Shown piece after piece: positions 5,347 through 11,323 of a stretch of DNA of 11,323 nt. Position 1 is the stretch's first letter; every line of letters starts with the position of its first letter. The notes beneath the pieces were generated by a model. The model did no database searches and was not told the DNA's origin. It was given only the letters and a program-made list of their open reading frames with translations. Position numbers and translations under genes: made by a program. The DNA is from Acidobacteriota bacterium (lineage in GTDB: Bacteria > Acidobacteriota > Blastocatellia > Pyrinomonadales > Pyrinomonadaceae): the NCBI GenBank assembly GCA_013140875.1, contig JABFSB010000172.1:1-11323 (forward strand), written 5' to 3'.

Positions 5347-6684
5347 ATGACGAAACTTTTTGGGACAGATGGAATAAGGGCCGAAGCCGGCTCATTTCCG
5401 CTTGACGAAGCCACGGTTTTTTTGATCGGCCGCTCACTCGCGCGGTGGATGACCGAGCGACTTGGCCGTGCTCCCCGATTTGTGACCGGACGCGACACAC
5501 GCGAATCCGGGGCGTGGATCGAGCGGGAGTTTCTGCGAGGGGCGAAATCCCGCGAAGCGGTCTGTGAATCCGCCGGTGTGATCACGACTCCCGGGGTCGC
5601 TTTTGTCACGGCGGAATTCGATTTTGACCTGGGAATCGTGATCTCGGCGTCCCATAACCCGTTCTATGACAACGGAATAAAGGCTTTTCTTCCAAGCGGC
5701 CGCAAAATCGATGATGAACTGGAACGGTTGGTCGAGAGCGATATCGAGAATGACGCAGCCGACGCGTCCGGCACCTTCGAGATCGACGTTTCGAACGAAG
5801 GCGAGTTTCGCAGGGCATATCTTGATCATCTTACCGGCGGCCACGGAGCGTCGCTCGAGGGCTGCAGGATCGCGATCGATTGCGCGAACGGAGCCGCTTC
5901 TAACCTGGCGCCATTGCTTTTCCGAGGTCTCGGGGCAACGGTAACGTCATTCAACGATCGGCCCGACGGCCGCAACATCAATGAGAATTGCGGATCGCTG
6001 CATTTGGACCAACTTCAGGCAAAAGTAGCCGAGTTCGGCGCCGATCTCGGCGTAGCCTTTGACGGCGACGCCGACCGGGCACTTTTTGTCGATGAAAAAG
6101 GAAATATTGTCGATGGCGACGCGACGTTGTGGATCATGGCCAAGGCAATGCAGGATCGCGGCGAGTTGGCGTCAGGAAAGGTGATTGCCACCGTGATGAG
6201 CAATGTCGGGCTGGAGATCGCGCTCAAATCGAAAGGTATCGAGCTGGTCCGAACAGCGGTCGGCGACAAATATGTTCTCGATGAATTGCTGAAATCCGGT
6301 GCCGAGATCGGCGGCGAACAATCGGGCCACATCATTCTTCCCAAAAATAGTTTGGTAGGCGACGGCATGATGACCGCGCTCCGCGTGTTCCGGGTCGTGG
6401 CCGAAAGCGGGCGGCCTTTTTCTAAGGCTGTCGAGGGTTTTCAACGTTATCCCCAGATCCTCGTCAATGTGAAAGTCGGAAAGAAAAAGCCGTTCGACGA
6501 GGTCGATGCGATCCGCAAGGCCGCCGCCGAAACGGAAAACGTTCTGGCCGGCCAGGGACGCTTGCTGCTTCGTTACTCGGGAACCGAGAATCTCGCGCGT
6601 GTTATGATCGAGGGGCAGGACCAGGAGCAGATCGAAGGTCTCGCAAACGCTTTGGCGGAAACGATTAAGACGGCCCTCCAATGA
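5347..6684 (+). CDS. glmM: Phosphoglucosamine mutase GlmM
   Basis: A 445-residue enzyme, the usual GlmM length, that converts glucosamine-6-phosphate to glucosamine-1-phosphate for UDP-GlcNAc, peptidoglycan and lipopolysaccharide. All four family sites are present. The start KLFGTDGIR fits GlmM. The phosphoserine loop ISASHNPF carries S102, the same number as in E. coli. The Mg2+ loop FDGDADR (238-244) has D239, D241 and D243. The sugar-binding loop GGEQSGH (322-328) and the phosphate-binding RYSGTEN (409-415) follow. GGEQSGH with ASHNP favours GlmM over phosphomannomutase. The ATG at 5347 is chosen, with AAAGAG 7-10 nt upstream; a TTG at 5326 is in frame but lacks support. It overlaps aroB by ATGA, so it is probably first in an operon. 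Confidence 0.96.
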   Translation: MTKLFGTDGIRAEAGSFPLDEATVFLIGRSLARWMTERLGRAPRFVTGRDTRESGAWIEREFLRGAKSREAVCESAGVITTPGVAFVTAEFDFDLGIVISASHNPFYDNGIKAFLPSGRKIDDELERLVESDIENDAADASGTFEIDVSNEGEFRRAYLDHLTGGHGASLEGCRIAIDCANGAASNLAPLLFRGLGATVTSFNDRPDGRNINENCGSLHLDQLQAKVAEFGADLGVAFDGDADRALFVDEKGNIVDGDATLWIMAKAMQDRGELASGKVIATVMSNVGLEIALKSKGIELVRTAVGDKYVLDELLKSGAEIGGEQSGHIILPKNSLVGDGMMTALRVFRVVAESGRPFSKAVEGFQRYPQILVNVKVGKKKPFDEVDAIRKAAAETENVLAGQGRLLLRYSGTENLARVMIEGQDQEQIEGLANALAETIKTALQ

Positions 6685-7832
6685 CATCGATCGTCAAGAT
6701 AAAAACCAAACAAAAGGCCGATTCCTATGAAATAAGGATCGGGGCCGGCCTGCGCAATTTCGCCGGACCCTGGGCCGCCGAGACGGCCTCGAATCCCGCC
6801 GGACGCATTGCGGTCATTTCCAACAAAAAGGTCTTCGGCCTTTACGGCGAAGCGGCGGAGAAAAGCCTTGCCGGTGCGGGTTTTAAGCCTTTAGTCCACT
6901 TGATCGGCGACGGTGAAAGGTACAAGAACTTAAAAACGCTTGAGAATACCCTCAAATTCCTGAGCGGATCGGGCATTTCCCGCACGGATACGATTCTGGC
7001 ATTGGGCGGCGGAGTTGTCGGAGATCTGGCCGGTTTTGCGGCGGCGGTCTATCTACGCGGCATCGATTTTCTTCAGGTGCCGACGACGCTCCTTTCCATG
7101 ATCGACTCTTCGGTAGGCGGAAAGACCGGCATCAATTCAAGTTTTGGAAAAAACCTTATCGGAGCATTTTATCAACCCAGGGGAGTTCTGATCGACACGG
7201 AAACACTGACGACATTGCCGCGACGCGAACTGACGGCGGGTTTTTGCGAAGCCGTTAAACAAGGAGCGATCGGCGGCCAAAACCTGTTCGATAAAACCGC
7301 CGCGTTCCTCGAATCTTTTGATCGTAAAAAACTCGCTCAAAAAGACACCGAGTTTACGCTTTCCCTGGCCTCGATGCTGGCGGCACAGGTTTCATTCAAG
7401 GCCCGCATCGTGGCCGGTGACGAACGCGAGTCCGTCTCGAAAATGGACGCCCGGTCACGCAAGATCCTCAATTTTGGCCACACTTTCGGCCACGCCCTTG
7501 AAAAGGTCACAAATTACCGCTATTTCAAGCACGGAGAGGCTGTGGGCCACGGAATTCGCTTCGCCGCCGAGCTTTCAAAAAATCTTGGACTTTTGGCGCA
7601 AGATGAAGTAAAATTGTTGAACGATGTTTTGCGTCGGGCCGGTACCTTGCCGCCGATCGCCGATATCGATCCACTCGAGGTTTTTGCGACATTTAAGTTC
7701 GACAAGAAACTTATCAACAATTCGCTTAACTGGATCCTTCTGAAACGGATAGGCGAACCGGTAATTTTCCCGCACTCCGATATTCCGCTGGCGGCCTTAA
7801 AGTCGGCTTTCAAAAATACCGCTCGAGCCTAA
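6681..7832 (+). CDS. aroB: 3-dehydroquinate synthase AroB
   Basis: A 383-residue cytoplasmic enzyme, second step of the shikimate pathway: DAHP to 3-dehydroquinate using NAD+ and a divalent metal. The NAD-binding motif GGGVVGDLAGFAAA lies at 109-122. PTTLLSMIDSSVGGKTGIN (134-152) is the classic substrate and nucleotide loop. Metal ligands are expected at E190 (GFCEAVKQG), H267 (NFGHTFGHALE) and H284 (KHGEAVGHG), with H271 as a further active-site histidine, so the enzyme looks intact. The stretch DERESVSKMDARSRKILNFGH (248-267) seems a few residues longer than the usual 'DERE.G.R..LN.GH'. The start ATG at 6681 overlaps the glmM stop (ATGA) with no Shine-Dalgarno sequence, which indicates translational coupling. 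No other aro gene is in the window. Confidence 0.96.
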   Translation: MTSIVKIKTKQKADSYEIRIGAGLRNFAGPWAAETASNPAGRIAVISNKKVFGLYGEAAEKSLAGAGFKPLVHLIGDGERYKNLKTLENTLKFLSGSGISRTDTILALGGGVVGDLAGFAAAVYLRGIDFLQVPTTLLSMIDSSVGGKTGINSSFGKNLIGAFYQPRGVLIDTETLTTLPRRELTAGFCEAVKQGAIGGQNLFDKTAAFLESFDRKKLAQKDTEFTLSLASMLAAQVSFKARIVAGDERESVSKMDARSRKILNFGHTFGHALEKVTNYRYFKHGEAVGHGIRFAAELSKNLGLLAQDEVKLLNDVLRRAGTLPPIADIDPLEVFATFKFDKKLINNSLNWILLKRIGEPVIFPHSDIPLAALKSAFKNTARA

Positions 7833-7876
7833 AAGTCTTACTTGGACCAATTGGCGCGAGTCAGGAGCAATTCAAA

Positions 7877-8290
7877 ATGAAAAATACAGTCAACGCCCTT
7901 TCTTCCGAGCGGGGAAGCGCCGGCATCAAATTTCTGCTGATAGCAATGGTCCTGGCGATCGTCGGGAACGCCGGTATCAACTACGTTCCGGTCGCTTATG
8001 AAGGCGCCAACCTAAAGCAGGAAATGGACACGGCCGTCGTGAAAGGTCTTGCAACCGGGCCGCGAATGAACCCCATAGATGTGGTTAAGGCGTCCCTGCA
8101 AAAAGCTATGTTCGAGAATAATGTGCCGCCGGACGCGTTTGTCGAAGTGAAACAAACGCCGGGTTCCGTCCAGGCCCAAGTGGTGTATTCGAAACAGGTT
8201 TCGATGCTGCCGTTCGGGCTTTACAAATACAAATACGACTTTAATTACGTCGCGGTGCCGACCGGATATTTGCTGAAGGACGGAAAATAG
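7877..8290 (+). CDS. Small single-pass membrane protein, possibly DUF4845-like
   Basis: A 137-residue protein. A short cytoplasmic N-terminus ending in SERGSAGIK precedes one hydrophobic segment (FLLIAMVLAIVGNAGINYV, about 20-38). A soluble domain follows, with VPVAYEGANLKQEMDTAV and a C-terminal part rich in beta-strand patterns (FVEVKQTPGSVQAQVVYS, YKYKYDFNYVAV). The 'ERG + membrane helix + P.Y....L' layout resembles DUF4845 and pilin-like membrane proteins, but I cannot assign a family firmly. There is no prepilin peptidase motif of the G-FTLxE type. The ATG has AGGAG 9 nt upstream, a strong site. It begins 44 bp after aroB on the same strand, so it is probably the last gene of the glmM-aroB operon. 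The minus-strand radical SAM gene ends 2 bp beyond its stop, and no terminator is visible there. Confidence 0.7.
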   Translation: MKNTVNALSSERGSAGIKFLLIAMVLAIVGNAGINYVPVAYEGANLKQEMDTAVVKGLATGPRMNPIDVVKASLQKAMFENNVPPDAFVEVKQTPGSVQAQVVYSKQVSMLPFGLYKYKYDFNYVAVPTGYLLKDGK

Positions 8291-8292
8291 AT

Positions 8293-10194
8293 TTAGAGGC
8301 CCGCCGCGAGGGCTTCGCGGATCTTGAGCGGCTGAATACTTACCAGACTGGCGGGAGCATCGGCCAGCCAGGTCGAAGGACAAACTCCGCACGTAGTACA
8401 TTTTTCAACCGCAGGACACGGGAGGCTCGAAAGGGCCTCTTGTGCTTTTTGGTGCTCGGTTTTCAGGAATTCGAAGGATAGGCCCGAATCGACGATAGAC
8501 CACGGAAGAAATTCTTCGTAATCACGATTCCGCGACGTGTGAAAGAGAGGATCGACGCCTGTCTCGCGAAGAGCGCGGTCGATGTCGCCGTCCATCTGCG
8601 CGGCTCGATCAATCACTTTCGATACCGTGCGGTCGCCGGATGAGAACAATGCCTGCTCGTGCGCGATGCGTGCAGACATGAAACGTATGTCGACGTTCGG
8701 TATGCGGCTGAGGCCTTTGCAAACATACTTGATCCGCCGCTTTAATTCTTTTTCTCCGCAGATTGCGTCCCATTGCAGCGGAGTATTCGGTTTGGGAACA
8801 AAGCCGTTCAGCGAAGGTATTATTTTTCCGGCACGACCGAATCTTTTGCCAGCCTCGAGCATTCGGTTCTTGATCCGTTCGACCAGGACGAACATTTCGT
8901 CGAGGTCTTCCTGAGTCTCGGTCGGCAAGCCGACCATCATATAAAGCTTGACGGTCAGCATGCCGCGATCGAATACGGCACCGCAGATATCGACGATCTC
9001 GTCGTTGGTCAGGTTTTTATTGATCACGCGACGCAAGCGGTCCGAGCCGGTTTCAGGAGCGACGGCTATCTGCTGGTCTTTTGATTCGACCAAAGCATCA
9101 AGCAACTCGTCCGAAATTTGATCGAGTCGAAGCGAGGAAACCGAGATGCGGTAATCCATCGCTCGGAGTTCTTTTAGGATCGTCGAGATTTCCGGATGAT
9201 CGCAAACCGCGGTCGAAACGAGCCCGATCTTATCGGTCTTGCTTCGCCATTCGGCGGCCTTCGCCAGAATGTCTTTGGCCGGCACGACGCGCGGCGGATA
9301 ATAATTGTATCCGGCCCAGCAAAAGCGGCAGCCCTGCGAACAGCCACGCGATATCTCGACCAACAAACGATCGCCCATTTCGGCTCCGGGCGACCAAACC
9401 GAAGTGGACGGACAAAATACTTCCTGATTCTTTAGAAACTCGGCAAGTTCGGTTTCTCCGCGTTTTAACGCCCGCCGCAGAGTGCCTTCCTTAGGATTTA
9501 CCGCGGCAAGTGCCCGGCCGACACGACGCGGTACGCCTTCGGCATTTGGAATGTAATCGAAAACCGTACCGTCTTCGTTGTAAATAACGTCATACAGCGA
9601 CGGCACATAAAATCCGCGGCCGATCTTGGCGAGCGAAAGCAGAATCTCTTCTTTAGTTGCCGGCTGGCAGCCGGCGTTCCCCAAGATCGCGTCGACCAGT
9701 TGGTGGGCGAGGATCTCGCCCTCGCCGACCGCGATCACGTCGGTGAAATCGGCGATCGGTTCGGGGTTTAAGAAAGATGCCGCACCGCCCATTACGACAA
9801 GCGGATGAAAATGATTTCGCTCTGAGGCCCATACCGGAATACCGGAAAGCTGGAGCATTCGAGCCATATTCAAATAATCGGTCTCGAACGAGATCGAGAA
9901 TGCGACAACGTCGAAATCGCGGAGAGGCGTCTGTGTCTCGAGCGTAAGCAGCGGCGTTCGGGTCTTTTCGTGTTCTTTCAGTTCGGCCGGATCGGGAAGG
10001 AAAACGCGTTCGCACGAAACTTCCGGGATGCCGTTGAACAGGTCGTACATCGTGTGCAGCCCAAGATTCGCCATGCCGATCCTATGCGTGTTCGGGTAGC
10101 ACAACGCAATGCGCAGCGAAGCCGCGCGCTTGATCACGTAGCCTTCCTCGCCGGCGAGCTTTTTCTTGAGACTTTCTATGATGCGTTTGTTCAT
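8293..10194 (-). CDS. TIGR03960-type B12-binding-domain radical SAM protein
   Basis: A 633-residue protein. Residues 28-170 resemble a cobalamin-binding-like alpha/beta domain (LRIALCYPNTHRIGMANLG, VVAFSISFETDYLNM, PLVVMGGAA, VIAVGEGE). The radical SAM core follows, with EISRGCSQGCRFCWAGY. C285, C289 and C292 form the CxxxCxxC motif for the 4Fe-4S cluster that cleaves S-adenosylmethionine. SVSSLRLDQIS, VAPETGSDRLRRVINKN (378-394) and VKLYMMVGLPTET (415-427) fit the TIM barrel. The tail holds C593, C599, C602 and C605, a likely second iron-sulfur site. TIGR03960 proteins are often next to or fused with a TIGR03936/DUF2344 domain; none is present here. The substrate is unknown. The ATG at 10194 lacks a clear ribosome site. 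The stretch NAGCQPAT is encoded by a GC palindrome (see separate entry). Confidence 0.88.
   Translation of the reverse strand: MNKRIIESLKKKLAGEEGYVIKRAASLRIALCYPNTHRIGMANLGLHTMYDLFNGIPEVSCERVFLPDPAELKEHEKTRTPLLTLETQTPLRDFDVVAFSISFETDYLNMARMLQLSGIPVWASERNHFHPLVVMGGAASFLNPEPIADFTDVIAVGEGEILAHQLVDAILGNAGCQPATKEEILLSLAKIGRGFYVPSLYDVIYNEDGTVFDYIPNAEGVPRRVGRALAAVNPKEGTLRRALKRGETELAEFLKNQEVFCPSTSVWSPGAEMGDRLLVEISRGCSQGCRFCWAGYNYYPPRVVPAKDILAKAAEWRSKTDKIGLVSTAVCDHPEISTILKELRAMDYRISVSSLRLDQISDELLDALVESKDQQIAVAPETGSDRLRRVINKNLTNDEIVDICGAVFDRGMLTVKLYMMVGLPTETQEDLDEMFVLVERIKNRMLEAGKRFGRAGKIIPSLNGFVPKPNTPLQWDAICGEKELKRRIKYVCKGLSRIPNVDIRFMSARIAHEQALFSSGDRTVSKVIDRAAQMDGDIDRALRETGVDPLFHTSRNRDYEEFLPWSIVDSGLSFEFLKTEHQKAQEALSSLPCPAVEKCTTCGVCPSTWLADAPASLVSIQPLKIREALAAGL
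9659..9675. repeat. Perfect GC palindrome inside the radical SAM gene
   Basis: GCCGGCTG-G-CAGCCGGC has two 8-nt arms around one base. Read on the minus strand it encodes part of NAGCQPAT at residues 173-180, in a linker between the cobalamin-like domain and the following helix (KEEILLSL). It resembles palindromic 'GGAACGCCGGCTxCCAGCCGGCA' repeats that I recall between genes in Acidobacteriota. If it is a mobile palindromic repeat, it inserted in frame. Confidence 0.5.
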
Positions 10195-10217
10195 ACAAAA
10201 GCAATCTAATAGGATAT

Positions 10218-10293
10218 TGCAGAAGCCCGCGCGTTAGCAAGGCGTAATGATCAACATACACATTACGCCCTTGCTAACGCGCGGGCTTCTGCA
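10218..10293. repeat. Long hairpin repeat, 32/33-nt arms
   Basis: The left arm (10218-10249) and right arm (10261-10293) are reverse complements, except that the right arm has one extra C in a run of three, so the stem carries a single-base bulge. The loop is 11 nt. The arms contain GCAGAAGCCCGCGCGTTAGC, a string type I recall as a scattered intergenic repeat in this phylum. A small palindrome GCATTC-T-GAATGC (10291-10303) overlaps its right end. It lies in the 128-bp gap between two minus-strand genes and could end transcription of the VWFA gene, but no T-run follows the stem. The rest of the gap holds no gene. Confidence 0.8.
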
Positions 10294-10322
10294 TTCTGAA
10301 TGCCGCTTCACGGAACCACAGC

Positions 10323-11323
10323 TTAACCCTTCTTATCCTTCTTTTTGTCGCTGGGCGGGCCGGGCGTCAGAATGAATGGGCGGTGTTGTACGACGTATTG
10401 TTTGTCTTCGTAAGTTCCGTCGCCATCGACATCGACCTTTACCTCAAGCTTGTACTTCTTGCCCGGCTCGTGTTTCGCAACAAGGTCGTAGGACAGGCTG
10501 TACTGGCTGCGGAGCAAGGCGTTGATAGTTTGAAGATACTGCGGGGCTTCGCTCTCGAACGTCATCTCGAAATGCATTCCGCCGGATTCTTTGGCGAAGG
10601 TATTCATAGCATTTTTGGCCTGAAGGAACGTCAAGCGACCGGGCATTCCGCTTATGCTATCCGTGGCGGGAAGATAACTTTCGTAACGTTTGAAAAAGAG
10701 ATTGCCCGTACTGATTATGTAAAGCGGAATGCCTGCTTCCTGCACGATCTTGCGGGCCTCGCCGTAATTGATCCTGCTGAACGTATCTATGCCCGACGCG
10801 ACAAGAATAATGGCGCGTCGTTTGGACTTAACGCTGACCATGCCGCCGTATTCCGATTTGCTGCTTTCGTTGTTTTCCAGCACGACCGAATCGCCGCGGC
10901 CGCCGACGAGAGCAAATTTCATCGCGTCGTAGAGATTATTTTCGCGAAACGCCGGGGAGTTTCGCAGTAACAGATCGATCGTTTGCCTTATACGCTGCGG
11001 ATCGTTTGTAAAGTCGGTGATCGGCGTGGGCCGCATGTCGAAGGCGATAACCGAGGCATAGTCGTTGGGCGGCTTGATGAATTGGGTAAGAAATTGTGCC
11101 ACCGGGCGGATGGATTCATAAACTCCCGGCTCAAAGCCGCCGCTGCCGGCCCGCCCGAACATTTCGGTCCATTTGCTGTATTCGAGCACGAGCGTGACGG
11201 TTATCGGTGAGTCCGGCGTCGAAAAATTCGAAATTTCCTGCTTTACGCCGTCTTCGAAAATGCCGAAATTTTCTTTTTTCAGGCCGGTTACGATCTGGCC
11301 GGTCTTTTTGTTGTATACCACCG
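10323..11323 (-). CDS. VWFA-related (TIGR03436-type) protein, 5' end outside the window
   Basis: At least 332 residues, open at the right edge, so the signal peptide and true start are missing. The visible start VYNKKTGQIVTGLKKENFGIFEDGVKQEISNF is the strand-rich lead-in of VWFA-related proteins typical of Acidobacteria, followed by the von Willebrand A fold: PITVTLVLEYSKW (39-51), YASVIAFDMRP, NNLYDAMKFAL (128-138), AIILVASGIDTFSR (170-183), and GIPLYIISTGN. The metal-site motif DxSxS reads E47-Y-S49-K-W51 and the usual Thr before LYDA is Asn, so MIDAS is degenerate. Late in the protein DVDGDGTYED (297-306) resembles a calcium-binding loop, and the end is Lys/Asp-rich. It is probably exported, with an unknown binding role. 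The nearest downstream gene is the radical SAM gene, past the hairpin repeat. Confidence 0.85.
   Translation of the reverse strand, partial: VVYNKKTGQIVTGLKKENFGIFEDGVKQEISNFSTPDSPITVTLVLEYSKWTEMFGRAGSGGFEPGVYESIRPVAQFLTQFIKPPNDYASVIAFDMRPTPITDFTNDPQRIRQTIDLLLRNSPAFRENNLYDAMKFALVGGRGDSVVLENNESSKSEYGGMVSVKSKRRAIILVASGIDTFSRINYGEARKIVQEAGIPLYIISTGNLFFKRYESYLPATDSISGMPGRLTFLQAKNAMNTFAKESGGMHFEMTFESEAPQYLQTINALLRSQYSLSYDLVAKHEPGKKYKLEVKVDVDGDGTYEDKQYVVQHRPFILTPGPPSDKKKDKKG

Noticed and set aside
6172..6687. Minus-strand open frame of 171 codons inside glmM
   Set aside because: It lies wholly under a fully conserved housekeeping gene, with no family match by eye.
8286..8297. Terminator between the 137-residue protein and the radical SAM gene
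   Set aside because: The stops are 2 bp apart and no stem with a T-run could be found around them.
10383..10970. Plus-strand open frame of 195 codons inside the VWFA gene
   Set aside because: It is opposite a gene with clear fold motifs, and its composition is that of an antisense shadow.

Overview
The window looks like chromosomal DNA of an Acidobacteriota bacterium, most likely class Blastocatellia (Pyrinomonadaceae-like). This is inferred from a VWFA-related protein of the type expanded in Acidobacteria, from a stand-alone TIGR03960-type radical SAM protein, from moderate GC content with many GTG starts, and from the style of the intergenic palindromic repeats. No rRNA, tRNA, CRISPR array, phage gene or transposase was found. 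Taxonomy was judged from memory of these families, not from a search.

Left part (1-2880). A 5' fragment of a secreted M24-type (Xaa-Pro aminopeptidase/creatinase-like) protein runs off the left edge. Upstream of it on the same minus strand is a VapBC-like antitoxin-toxin pair whose stop and start codons abut. Divergent from the antitoxin is an acyl-CoA dehydrogenase (GTG start, good ribosome binding site). It converges on a small NTF2-like lipoprotein gene, and a strong hairpin lies over both stop codons as a bidirectional terminator.

Middle (2881-5346). A CYTH-domain gene is divergent from the lipoprotein gene, with overlapping -10 boxes in a 45-bp gap. Next comes a 281-bp non-coding stretch holding a degenerate 9-nt tandem repeat and a roughly 210-bp nested inverted-repeat element that looks MITE-like. 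It is followed by a secreted lytic transglycosylase with an unfamiliar N-terminal region (minus strand), and then by a 296-bp divergent intergenic region.

Right part (5347-11323). glmM and aroB overlap by ATGA and are followed by a small single-pass membrane protein, probably one operon. glmM supplies glucosamine-1-phosphate for peptidoglycan and aroB supplies the shikimate pathway. Converging on this operon is a radical SAM protein with a cysteine-rich tail and an in-frame GC palindrome. A long 32/33-nt hairpin repeat separates it from a VWFA-related protein that is cut by the right edge.

Most of the window is ordinary housekeeping and accessory chromosome. The most notable items are the repeat elements, the in-frame palindrome in the radical SAM gene, the degenerate active-site motifs in the CYTH and VWFA proteins, and the unassigned N-terminal region of the transglycosylase. 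No convincing new multi-gene system is visible.
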